A stretch of DNA of 64,000 nucleotides from Halobacillus karajensis (GTDB lineage Bacteria > Bacillota > Bacilli > Bacillales > Halobacillaceae). Made by a program: the position numbers and the translations under genes. The first letter of the stretch is position 1. Each line of letters begins with the position of its first letter. The notes under the pieces are model-generated. The model was not told the DNA's origin and did no database searches. It saw only the letters and a list, made by a program, of their open reading frames with translations. The stretch spans positions 620,001 through 684,000 of the forward strand of contig NZ_FNWW01000001.1 in NCBI RefSeq assembly GCF_900108515.1, in the 5' to 3' direction. Of the stretch, positions 32,877 through 41,254 are shown in pieces.

Positions 32877-34142
32877 CTATAAGAGAATAAGCGAAAGTTC
32901 TTCAAAGAATATCAATAAAGCTGAGATAACAAACATCATGATGATGTACGGGGGTGTACCTTTAATGACCTCTAAATAAGGCCTGTTGAATACCGCACTT
33001 GCCGTAAATATGTCCACTCCAAATGGAGGAGTAGCTGACCCTAAAGCCGCCTGGAATGTAATGACAACCCCAAGATGAATGGGGTCCACACCTGCACTCA
33101 TTGCTGCTGGATAGAAGATTGGTGTTAGAATAAGGATGACGACAATCGGGTCGACAAACATACACCCAATAAAGAAGAAAATAGTCACCATTAATAATAC
33201 ATACACAGCACTTGGATCAGTGCCCAGTACAGTCTCAGTGATCATCTGTGGGATTCTTGCAAATGAAATCACCCAGGTAAATGCTTGTCCGCCGGCGACT
33301 AATACAAATACAGCAGACGTAACAAGACCTGTCGATTTAGCGATTTTAGGCATTTCTTTAATATGTACAGAACGGTAAATCAGCACTTCTAAAATAAACG
33401 CATAGAGAACAGATACCCCCGCAGCCTCTGTGGGACTGAAGAGCCCAGTATATATTCCCCCGATAATTAAAACAGGAAAACCAAGCGGCAATAGAGCCTT
33501 CTTTGTCATCTGCAGGCGTTCACTCCAAGTTGCTTTACTTGCAAGAGGAATACCCGCTACTTTTGCATAGATGACACTGTAAATAGCAAAACAAAGGAAG
33601 ACAAGGACACCAGGGATGATGCCGGCAATAAACAGTTTGCCGACAGAAGTACCGGAAACAAGGCCGTATATGATCATTCCAATACTCGGAGGGACAAGTA
33701 AAGCCACATCACTAGAGTTAATGATCAATGCTATTGCAGAAGGGTCTTTATAACCTACTTTCAATAAACGTTCTCGCATAGGCTTACCAATAGCAACTAC
33801 TGTCGCTTGTGTCGATCCTGATATTGCCCCGAATAAGGTACACGCAGCTGCAGTTGTAACGGCGTAACCTCCACGAATATGGCCAATAAACGATCCAATG
33901 AAATCTAACAAGCGATTGGATGTTTTTCCTGTTGTCATAATATCAGCGGCAAATATAAATAATGGGACAGCTAAAAGTACATAGGACTCAATTCCTGTAG
34001 AAAACTGTTGCATGAGAATCATGGGATCCAATGTAGGGAAATAAATGAACATAATGATCAATGGAGCTACCATAAGCGGAATCATCATTGGAAAGTTCAA
34101 AAAGAGTAGGACCACCATGATTATAAGCATTGTCGCTATCAT
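32877..34142 (-). CDS. dctM: TRAP transporter large permease (DctM)
   Basis: 421 residues and about 12 membrane helices; carries out Na+-coupled solute translocation. Family features: AVPLFIFAADIMTTGKTSNR near 57, CTLFGAISGSTQATVVAIGK near 100, MLKVGY-like RLLKVGYKDPSAIALIINSS, then LVPPSIGMIIYG near 150, GIIPGVLV near 175, and GLFSPTEAAGVSVLYAF near 235. ATG with AAAGGG upstream. Between dctQ (31 bases) and dctP (about 40 bases). Confidence 0.95.
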   Translation of the reverse strand: MIATMLIIMVVLLFLNFPMMIPLMVAPLIIMFIYFPTLDPMILMQQFSTGIESYVLLAVPLFIFAADIMTTGKTSNRLLDFIGSFIGHIRGGYAVTTAAACTLFGAISGSTQATVVAIGKPMRERLLKVGYKDPSAIALIINSSDVALLVPPSIGMIIYGLVSGTSVGKLFIAGIIPGVLVFLCFAIYSVIYAKVAGIPLASKATWSERLQMTKKALLPLGFPVLIIGGIYTGLFSPTEAAGVSVLYAFILEVLIYRSVHIKEMPKIAKSTGLVTSAVFVLVAGGQAFTWVISFARIPQMITETVLGTDPSAVYVLLMVTIFFFIGCMFVDPIVVILILTPIFYPAAMSAGVDPIHLGVVITFQAALGSATPPFGVDIFTASAVFNRPYLEVIKGTPPYIIMMFVISALLIFFEELSLILL

Positions 34143-34173
34143 ATCGTTACCCTTTCTTCCGTTCAGATTTTTA

Positions 34174-34728
34174 TTACAAATGTGTGCCTTCTAATTCTTT
34201 TGTTTCCTGGTCGTTGTAGTCCTTCGCATCGGTACCAAGGTATACTTCGTCCCGATTTCGAATATTGATCCACGCGTTTCTTAGAAACTGGATTCCACCA
34301 AGGAAGAAACCAATAGGGATAAAGATGTATAAGTAGTAAGCAGGCATTTCAAGAGCAGCAGTCACCCGCCCTGATTCCTGTACATCCATAACATAAAGGG
34401 CCGAGTAATAACCAAGAACAAATAAAACAATAGCCGAAACAAATGGGATGAATATGGCTAGTACCTTTCTCACTTTAAAAGGGGCCAGATCATAAAAGGC
34501 AGACATACTAATATGGCGGCCTTTCCTAGCAGCGTAACTAATCCCCATAAATGTTGCTACGACTACGGCAATCTGACTGACTTCATCCGCAAACGGCAGA
34601 GAATAACCGAAAGACTCACGTATGATCGCTTTTCCTACCACCATTAAAGCAATGATAATGACCGCATAACTTAAAATGAATTCTTCTACTTTCAAGATGA
34701 TTTTGTCTACTACTTTTAATAGATTCAA
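34174..34728 (-). CDS. dctQ: TRAP transporter small permease (DctQ)
   Basis: 184 residues with four predicted helices: ILSYAVIIIALMVVGKAIIR; VSQIAVVVATFMGISYAAR followed by KGRHISM, the DctQ hallmark; a third helix near 100; and LYIFIPIGFFLGGIQFLRN near 145. TTG start with AGGAGG ten bases upstream. First gene of the TRAP operon. No regulator gene is adjacent, so the inducing acid is unknown. Confidence 0.92.
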   Translation of the reverse strand: MNLLKVVDKIILKVEEFILSYAVIIIALMVVGKAIIRESFGYSLPFADEVSQIAVVVATFMGISYAARKGRHISMSAFYDLAPFKVRKVLAIFIPFVSAIVLFVLGYYSALYVMDVQESGRVTAALEMPAYYLYIFIPIGFFLGGIQFLRNAWINIRNRDEVYLGTDAKDYNDQETKELEGTHL

Positions 34729-34951
34729 ACTATGTAATCCTCCTATATCATTGACTGTAGTAGTTTTTTAGCTCAGTTACTAAACATCATACCGAAACAT
34801 TCAAGATTCACTCAAATCATTTTACACAGAATTTTTCGTCTATTTTAATTAAATTTTACGATATAGGAGAAAATGTATTGGGTGCAGGCCTATATCTTTC
34901 ATATCCCTCACCATATGTACAGTATACTTCAAATTCACCATTACATTTTCC

Positions 34952-35800
34952 TTATTTTGTAAAACGGTAAACAACAGATTCCCCTATTTTTTCGTATCCG
35001 ATCTTTTCATAGACGGAGTTGGCAGCGGGGTTGGATAGGTCGGTATAAAGCGAACAAAAGGAGTATCCCTTACTCAATAGTTTTTCTGTAAGATGCCACA
35101 CCGCCTGTGTTGCATATCCTCTTTTTTTGTATCGATCAGGGGTGAAAACAGCATTAATGGTAACACCATTTTTCGTCGTTCTGGCTCTGCTTGCCATCGA
35201 AACAGGAACATCATCAATGACCCATAGATGAAGTCGTCTATCACCAATCAAATCTTCTGCCAACTCCTCGGCCCGATCAGACAAATGCGCTTCTCCCGTC
35301 TCCATTGCATAATCCCTCAACCAGCCTTCAATGAGCAGACGATAAGAGAGGTCAGCTTCTATTAACTGGCCTTGTTGATGCTTTTGAATGGGAGTTAAAC
35401 GGGTCAAGCGGAAAATCCCTTGTTCCATTTGCTTTTCTGACTGCTGCCCAGTGAGCATCCCCCATTCTTTCAGAAAAGATTTCACTGCTTTACGCTCCCC
35501 AAGAACTCCGGGAACTTGATGGTTTTCTTCAAATAAAAAGCGGGCAAAAGCCTGTACTTGTGTCGGTTGAACGTCATCTAGAAAAGGGATAATCCATAGG
35601 TGTGGAGGGGTTCTTATCGACATGAAAGTTGTCTTACCATTGTCTTGGAAGCTGATCATGTGACAAAACTCTTTCCCTTTAGGTTCCTTAAGACGTTGAA
35701 GAATTCCTAAAGGCAGGTTGTTCTCTGCTTCCCTGTTTAATAGTAAGGGTTCCACTTGCTCATGAAACTTGATTGGATCGCTTTCATAAATTATAGTCAT
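34952..35800 (-). CDS. GNAT N-acetyltransferase (two-part)
   Basis: 282 residues. The N-terminal half (about 1-135) resembles the YqkA-type or DUF4081-like half that precedes some GNAT domains (NNLPLGILQRL, WIIPFLDDVQ). The C-terminal half has the acetyl-CoA site: NAVFTPDRYKKRGYATQAVW near 222, then YTDLSNPAANSVYEKIGYEK at the end. The function and substrate are unknown. ATG at 35800 with GGGGGG 8 bases upstream; an in-frame extension to 35830 lacks a site. Confidence 0.85.
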   Translation of the reverse strand: MTIIYESDPIKFHEQVEPLLLNREAENNLPLGILQRLKEPKGKEFCHMISFQDNGKTTFMSIRTPPHLWIIPFLDDVQPTQVQAFARFLFEENHQVPGVLGERKAVKSFLKEWGMLTGQQSEKQMEQGIFRLTRLTPIQKHQQGQLIEADLSYRLLIEGWLRDYAMETGEAHLSDRAEELAEDLIGDRRLHLWVIDDVPVSMASRARTTKNGVTINAVFTPDRYKKRGYATQAVWHLTEKLLSKGYSFCSLYTDLSNPAANSVYEKIGYEKIGESVVYRFTK

Positions 35801-35924
35801 AATTGCATCCCCCCTTCTTTTTTGTTTCAAACGAATCTTTGTTAAAATTCTGAATAAGTTGAAATTTCCTTCTATTATACGCTTTACGAACTAGAACGAC
35901 AATACAAAGAAAGGATGGTTTTGC

Positions 35925-36104
35925 ATGACAAAAAAAGAAATCCAAGATCAAATCGCTTTTTTGAAATCTGATTATATCCGTATCCAAGGAGATTTAGATA
36001 AATTGGAGGCCGCGGGTGGAAATATCCAAAATGCCGAAAAACAACTGGCTCAGATGGAAGAGGAATTAAAAGAATTAAATAAACAATTAGCTGAAACAGA
36101 ATAG
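35925..36104 (+). CDS. SE1832 family small coiled-coil protein (59 aa)
   Basis: ATG with AAAGGATGG about 7 bases upstream. Reads MTKKEIQDQIAFLKSDYIRI, QGDLDKLEAAGGNIQNAEKQ, LAQMEEELKELNKQLAETE. Heptad-like Leu/Ile spacing predicts a helical hairpin around the Gly-Gly. It resembles the SE1832 family of small Bacillales proteins of unknown function. It is divergent from the GNAT gene and followed by a terminator at 36213. Confidence 0.75.
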   Translation: MTKKEIQDQIAFLKSDYIRIQGDLDKLEAAGGNIQNAEKQLAQMEEELKELNKQLAETE

Positions 36105-36212
36105 GAAGCAAAGCTCAAGCGGACTTGCTTTCCCTTATAAGTATAAGTCAACCGTCGATGGAATAGGCTGAGTTCGGATGCTCCCATTATATTGACTGGA
36201 TCACCATTATCA

Positions 36213-36243
36213 GGCTGTCGAGAAAGTCTCGACAGCCTTTCTT
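36213..36243 (+). terminator. Terminator of the small coiled-coil gene
   Basis: GGCTGTCGAGA / TCTCGACAGCC, perfect 11-bp stem followed by TTTCTT. Confidence 0.88.
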
Positions 36244-36349
36244 ATCCTCAATAACCATTTTGCAATAGTTATTCCTCTCTCTATTAACTCTTGAGAACTA
36301 ATCCATCAAATTAGATGTTTAACGACATCCACTCCTCTCCCAAATAGAA

Positions 36350-36380
36350 AAAAGAGGCAACCCAAAAGGTTACCTCCTCT
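36350..36380 (-). terminator. Terminator of the antiporter gene
   Basis: AGAGGCAACC / GGTTACCTCT with a 5-base loop; six T follow on the minus strand. Confidence 0.82.
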
Positions 36381-36397
36381 CCACTTGCATGTTTCAT

Positions 36398-38260
36398 TTA
36401 GATGTTCGCATTATTTTCCTTATCTTTACGCTGCCCTTCGAGTTTTTCCTGGATTTTCTCAAACTCTTTATTTGGCGGCATCAACGACACGATCACATCA
36501 CCATTCTCCGCTTTATACTCGGACTCCGGCGTGAAGAATTCTACTTTTCCAGAATGACGTTTGGCAAATAGCATCATGGCATGACGATCCATGTTGTTCA
36601 TATAATCTTTAAACGTGTATTGCTCTGTAATCGTCGTTTTTCGGAAGATGTAACCATTTTCTACTCGAGCATTTAATTCCTCCCAGGAAGCTCCTTCTTC
36701 AAATAGAATTCTCCCTCCTATGGTATGGACCAAATCCTCCAGGTCATCCCCTTCTCCTTTTCTATTACTCAAACTTAATTGAAAAGAGTTATTCCGACCA
36801 AACTCAGGGACAAATGTCGTACAAACGAGCGCATTATAGGAATCCAATTCTGTACCAGCAATCAAATATTCATAGGGAGTCATATCCAAATAATATTCGG
36901 TTTGCTCAGACAGAATTTCACCATGGTAGGACTCGATTCCTCGTGAGCGCGCCCTTGAGAGTCGCTCCCAAGATGAATCTGTTAGTAACACAGGGATTTT
37001 CAATTCTTCCAATGTTTTGGCAAGCCCTGTTGTGAAGGCGCTCCCTCCAGCAATGAGCACTCCCGGAGGGCCTTCCATCGATAATCCCAGTTTTTTTGCG
37101 AGCCAGCCTATGGAAAATCCATGTGCTACAACGGTGGTAAATACTAAAGCAAAGGTCAGTGAGATTAAAATGGAGGCATCTTCAAATCCCTCGCCTAAAA
37201 GGACGCTTGCAAAATAACTGGCAACCGTCAAGGCAACAATTCCTCGCGGGGCAATCCAACCAACTAAGAGCTTTTCTGATTTTGATAAATCTGTCCCTAC
37301 TGTTGACAGAAAGATGGATAATGGACGTACGACAAACAGCATGAGAGCAACAAATCCGATAATTTGGATGTTGAAGATTTCAAAAAGCGTCTCCACTGTC
37401 AAAGAAGCTGTCAGCATGACGAAAATGGTAGAAATTAATAAAAGGGAGATATTTTCCTTAAAGTGGCGCATATCAGCAATGGAAGAGATATGCATGTTTG
37501 CCAGTGTCATCCCCATCGCTGTTACCGATAACAGCCCCGTTTCATGCATGATTTCATCGGCAACTGTAAAACAAGCAATTACGACTGCAAACACAGCTGG
37601 TGACTTCAGGAATTCAGGAATATACCCGGTCTCAAACATCCAGCCGACTCCTTTACCACAAACCCAGCCAAGAAACACGGCAAAGGCTGACGCTAGAAAG
37701 AACATTAATAAAGCAGAAGGATCATTATTCGTAAGGAAAACAATAATCTCAAAAGCAAATACAGCAAGCAATGCTCCTATTGGATCAACAATGATCCCTT
37801 CCCACTTTAATATTTTCGCGGGACGCGGTTTCAATTTTGCCTGACGTAATAAGGGTAAGATTACGGTAGGACCTGTGACAATAAACAAGCCTCCTATAGT
37901 AAACGCAACGGCCCAAGATAAACCGGCAACGTAATGAGCAGCTAGAGAACCAAGAATCCAGCTGATAAACGCACCGAAAGTTACGATACGCATTACAGGA
38001 CGGCCCAATCCTTTTACTTCTTTGAAGTCCAGGTTCAGACTACCTTCAAAGAGGATAACGGCAACGGCAAGGGAAATGATCGGTTTATAAAGATCACCAA
38101 AATCCTGTTCCGGGTTCATGAACCCAAAGACAGGCCCGGCTAATAAACCTGCGATTGACATAACGACAATAGCTGGCAATCTGAATCTCCAGGCAATCCA
38201 TTGCGAACCTACGCCAAGAAAGCCAACTAACATAAGTTGTAATAGTAACGAATCAATCAT
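36398..38260 (-). CDS. Monovalent cation:proton antiporter with TrkA (RCK) domain
   Basis: 620 residues. Residues 1-390 are a Na+/H+-exchanger domain with about 12 helices; marks are VILFEGSLNLDF near 70, GPTVILPLLRQ near 131, GIIVDPIGALLAVFAFEI near 155 (the ion-binding Asp), and GWIAPRGIVALTVASYFA near 340. Residues 400-530 look like an RCK/TrkA-N nucleotide domain (GVLIAGGSAFTTGLAK) and 530-600 a TrkA-C domain. It probably exports Na+ or K+ in exchange for H+, a role expected in a salt-tolerant organism, with nucleotide or ion gating through the tail. Confidence 0.9.
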   Translation of the reverse strand: MIDSLLLQLMLVGFLGVGSQWIAWRFRLPAIVVMSIAGLLAGPVFGFMNPEQDFGDLYKPIISLAVAVILFEGSLNLDFKEVKGLGRPVMRIVTFGAFISWILGSLAAHYVAGLSWAVAFTIGGLFIVTGPTVILPLLRQAKLKPRPAKILKWEGIIVDPIGALLAVFAFEIIVFLTNNDPSALLMFFLASAFAVFLGWVCGKGVGWMFETGYIPEFLKSPAVFAVVIACFTVADEIMHETGLLSVTAMGMTLANMHISSIADMRHFKENISLLLISTIFVMLTASLTVETLFEIFNIQIIGFVALMLFVVRPLSIFLSTVGTDLSKSEKLLVGWIAPRGIVALTVASYFASVLLGEGFEDASILISLTFALVFTTVVAHGFSIGWLAKKLGLSMEGPPGVLIAGGSAFTTGLAKTLEELKIPVLLTDSSWERLSRARSRGIESYHGEILSEQTEYYLDMTPYEYLIAGTELDSYNALVCTTFVPEFGRNNSFQLSLSNRKGEGDDLEDLVHTIGGRILFEEGASWEELNARVENGYIFRKTTITEQYTFKDYMNNMDRHAMMLFAKRHSGKVEFFTPESEYKAENGDVIVSLMPPNKEFEKIQEKLEGQRKDKENNANI

Positions 38261-38503
38261 TTATCGTTCTCCTTCTCATAAAGGTGTATGTACGCGTTCC
38301 ATTTGATATAGACACATTCTATAACCCTCTTCCCCTTCTGTAAACTAACTTGTCTACTTCAGGTCTGTCTTCCCTTTCTCTATCCCCGGAAAAAGCGTAC
38401 GGAACGTATGAGGTTATTGAGGTCATTCATCCACACCAATCCATTAAAAATAAACATTATTTGTAATGGTAATCATAACCTTTTAAATTTTCTAAAAAAA
38501 TAA

Positions 38504-38532
38504 TTGACAGAGAGGTAGGACACTGATAGTAT
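38504..38532 (+). promoter_or_regulatory. Promoter of brnQ
   Basis: TTGACA at 38504-38509 and TAGTAT at 38527-38532, spacing 17. It gives a leader of about 125 bases before brnQ. Confidence 0.7.
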
Positions 38533-38597
38533 TACTGCGGTGCGTTCATATCATTCGCCATTCCATCGTGAATTTTCGATAAGAAACCATTATTATT

Positions 38598-38633
38598 GTC
38601 GCTCATCTCTAGGATAAGAGCGTTTTTTTTACG
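38598..38633 (+). terminator. Leader terminator (attenuator) before brnQ
   Basis: CGCTCATCTC...GATAAGAGCG pairs through CGCTC/GAGCG and TCT(C)/(T)AAGA and runs into eight T. Because it lies between promoter and gene, brnQ is probably controlled by termination. A GTG-started 25-codon frame (38542-38619, with HYYC near its end) ends inside the hairpin and could be a leader peptide. Confidence 0.6.
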
Positions 38634-38666
38634 CAAAATATACACATCAATGAGGAGGAGCCAGTT

Positions 38667-39986
38667 ATGAAAGCAAGAGACACCATGTTCATTGGTTTTA
38701 CACTGTTCGCTTTGTTTTTTGGCGCTGGAAATTTGATCTACCCTGTTACTCTTGGTATTGAATCAGGGACATCTTATCTTCCAGCTATTATCGGATTTGT
38801 CCTAACTGGTGTAGGATTGCCAATTATTACTGTAGCTGCTATATCACTTGTACGTAATGGTGCCGTTCAATTAGCTGGACGGGTCCATCCTATGTTCGGA
38901 TTATTATTCACAGCCATGGTTTATTTAGTCATTGGCCCTTTTTTCGCTATTCCGAGAGCGGCAAACGTTGCATTCGAAACAGGGATTGCTCCATTTACTC
39001 ATACAAAGTCATTGGCTCTACTCCTATTTACGGTATTATTCTTTATCATTGTCTACTGGCTTAGCCGCAATCCATCTAAACTGGTAGACCGTGTCGGGCA
39101 GATTTTGACCCCAACCCTATTCCTGGCTATCCTTGGGCTCGTACTTGGAAGTTTCTTTATGCTTGAGGGAACGATTCAGCCGGCCGAGGAAAAATATCAA
39201 GCCCAGCCTTTCTTTACAGGTTTTGTTGAAGGTTATTTAACGATGGATGCCATTGCTTCGCTTGCTTTTGGAATCATAGTTGTATCTTCCTTTCGTGAGC
39301 GAGGAGTTACCGATCCAAAAGCACTCACTATACGGACTTTGAAAGCTGGAATCGTCACGGCTATTGGTTTGACGAGTGTATATGTAACGATAGGTTGGAT
39401 TGGAGCAAAAATGGCGACAGAAGGTTCCTATGATAACGGCAGCGCGATCTTAGCAGGAGCCGCCCGCCTTATGTTTGGAGATTTAGGTACGATATTACTT
39501 GGCATCATTGTAGGACTTGCCTGCTTAACGACATGTATCGGTTTGACCGTCGCCTGTGGACAGTTCTTCTCTAAACATATCCCAGGATTGAGTTACAATC
39601 ATGTCATTATGGTCGTAACTTTAATCAGTTTTGGTATTTCTAATATTGGCCTAAACCAGATCATCGCCTATTCAGTCCCTGTGCTTGTTTTCGTCTATCC
39701 GATTACCATTGTTCTGGTTGCCCTGACATTCATGAGCCGCTTATTTAACCATTCGCCTTATGTATATAGAGGAGCTGTTTTCTTCACGGCGCTTATTGGT
39801 CTATACGACGGATTAGTAGCTTTCGGAGCAGATATGTCTTCCGTTGAGCCGCTGGTTAGCCAACTTCCATTGTTTGAGTTGAACTTGAGTTGGATTTTCC
39901 CCGCCATTTTCGGTGGATTTATAGGTCTGCTTATTCAGCAATTCAAAGGACAACCAAGGCACAAGGAAAGATTCCAAAACAGTTGA
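38667..39986 (+). CDS. brnQ: Branched-chain amino acid carrier (LIVCS family)
   Basis: 439 residues, 12 helices; Na+- or H+-coupled uptake of Leu, Ile and Val. Family marks: FALFFGAGNLIYPVTLG near 16-32, GPFFAIPRAANVAFETGIAP near 90, FTGFVEGYLTMDAIASLAFG near 185, GLACLTTCIGLTVACGQFF near 285. ATG with GAGGAGG-type site 9 bases upstream. Stand-alone gene with its own promoter, attenuator and terminator. Confidence 0.94.
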   Translation: MKARDTMFIGFTLFALFFGAGNLIYPVTLGIESGTSYLPAIIGFVLTGVGLPIITVAAISLVRNGAVQLAGRVHPMFGLLFTAMVYLVIGPFFAIPRAANVAFETGIAPFTHTKSLALLLFTVLFFIIVYWLSRNPSKLVDRVGQILTPTLFLAILGLVLGSFFMLEGTIQPAEEKYQAQPFFTGFVEGYLTMDAIASLAFGIIVVSSFRERGVTDPKALTIRTLKAGIVTAIGLTSVYVTIGWIGAKMATEGSYDNGSAILAGAARLMFGDLGTILLGIIVGLACLTTCIGLTVACGQFFSKHIPGLSYNHVIMVVTLISFGISNIGLNQIIAYSVPVLVFVYPITIVLVALTFMSRLFNHSPYVYRGAVFFTALIGLYDGLVAFGADMSSVEPLVSQLPLFELNLSWIFPAIFGGFIGLLIQQFKGQPRHKERFQNS

Positions 39987-39992
39987 CACTTG

Positions 39993-40026
39993 AAAAATCC
40001 CTCTCTAATCGTAGAGAGGGATTTTT
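39993..40026 (+). terminator. Terminator of brnQ
   Basis: AAAAATCCCTCTCT / AGAGAGGGATTTTT, perfect 14-bp stem. Confidence 0.92.
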
Positions 40027-40148
40027 CATTGAGTCTGGAGCGTTACACTAACCTAACGCCACGGCATCTTGCAATAGAAGTTGCCAGCATGTGAATAAGC
40101 TGCACTCTGACCATACTGTTTGTTTCCCACCATTATTTTAAGAAAAAT

Positions 40149-40191
40149 AACCACACCAGGTCATCCAATATCTGGATGACCTGGTGTGGTT
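40149..40191 (-). terminator. Long perfect hairpin after the oxidoreductase gene
   Basis: A 19-bp perfect stem (AACCACACCAGGTCATCCA and complement) with a 5-base loop, followed by TTATTTTTC on the minus strand. Unusually long for a terminator. Confidence 0.8.
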
Positions 40192-40209
40192 ATAAATGGA
40201 AATGAGCAA

Positions 40210-41145
40210 TCATTTAATTTTAATAATGATTTTTCCTTTGGCATGGTGACTTTCACTAAGCGCATGAGCTTCTTTCAAGCCTTCTTCTGTAAGATCAAAG
40301 CGATGCCCTACGACCGATACTAAATCTCCTTCTTGCATCATAGTCGCGAGTTTGGATAACTTTCCTCCACTTGGCTCAAGCCATATAAAATCTGCTTTAA
40401 CTCCATACTTTTCAGTAAGGGACTCTTCAGGTGGCTGCACAATGGAAGGCAGGCGCCCCCCTTCCTTCAGCACTTTAAAGCTCTTCTCCTGTATTTCTCC
40501 TCCTAATGTATCCAAGACAATATCATAATCACTTAACACTTCAGTAAAGTCTTCTTCTTTATAATTGATAAAGCGATCAACACCCAGATTTTCCACCCAT
40601 TCTTTATTCTTCCCACTGGCTGTTGTGGCCACATAGGCGCCTTTTTGCTTAGCGATTTGAATAGCATAATGACCTACACCCCCCGAGCCTGCATGGACAA
40701 GTACGCGGTCTCCTTCCTGAATCTCAGCGAAGTCTACTAAACACTGCCAGGCAGTAAGGCCGGCCAATGGGACAGCCGCGGCCTCTTCAAAGGATACATT
40801 TTCAGGAAGATAGGCTAATAGGTGTTCATCTACCGTGGTATACTCTGCATAGGTTCCGAACCGTGTGGTTTCCGGTCTTGCGAAGACACGATCACCTACT
40901 TTGAATTTTTCTACAGCAGTCCCCACCTCTTTAATTACTCCGGCAGCATCCCACCCCAATATAATAGGGAAATCAAAATCGAGCATTTCTTTCAAATATC
41001 CTTCACGAAGCTTCCAGTCGATCGGGTTGATTGAGGTCGCATGTAGTTCAACAACCACTTGGTTTTCGTCTGGGACTGGCTGGTCTAACTCTTTTTCTTT
41101 TAATTGATGTTTATCTCCATATTGTTCAATAACTACAGCTTTCAT
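40210..41145 (-). CDS. NADP-dependent oxidoreductase (zinc-free MDR/quinone oxidoreductase)
   Basis: 311 residues. GroES-like N-terminal domain: ATSINPIDWKLREGYLK near 33, GWDAAGVIKEVG near 64. Rossmann part: VLVHAGSGGVGHYAIQIAKQ near 148-167, the NADPH-binding glycine motif. The zinc-ligand Cys loops of alcohol dehydrogenases are absent, so quinone or enone reduction is likely. ATG with AAAGGAGCG upstream. Confidence 0.9.
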   Translation of the reverse strand: MKAVVIEQYGDKHQLKEKELDQPVPDENQVVVELHATSINPIDWKLREGYLKEMLDFDFPIILGWDAAGVIKEVGTAVEKFKVGDRVFARPETTRFGTYAEYTTVDEHLLAYLPENVSFEEAAAVPLAGLTAWQCLVDFAEIQEGDRVLVHAGSGGVGHYAIQIAKQKGAYVATTASGKNKEWVENLGVDRFINYKEEDFTEVLSDYDIVLDTLGGEIQEKSFKVLKEGGRLPSIVQPPEESLTEKYGVKADFIWLEPSGGKLSKLATMMQEGDLVSVVGHRFDLTEEGLKEAHALSESHHAKGKIIIKIK

Positions 41146-41192
41146 CTATATCGCTCCTTTTGTAAGGTATCGCTCCTATAGTTTTCCCCACT

Positions 41193-41208
41193 TATTTCAC
41201 GTGAAACA
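41193..41208. promoter_or_regulatory. parS-like site (Spo0J/ParB binding)
   Basis: TATTTCACGTGAAACA differs from the Bacillus parS consensus TGTTNCACGTGAAACA at one position only. It lies between divergent genes. The inner TTTCACGTGAAA is a perfect palindrome. Confidence 0.55.
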
Positions 41209-41254
41209 TGATAAAATGTGAGACAAGGAATGAATAGATAAAAGGATGATTACA

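Noticed and set aside
38398-38666. T-box leader before brnQ
   Set aside because: No GGGTGG-ACC antiterminator motif and no Stem I blocks; only a simple terminator is present.
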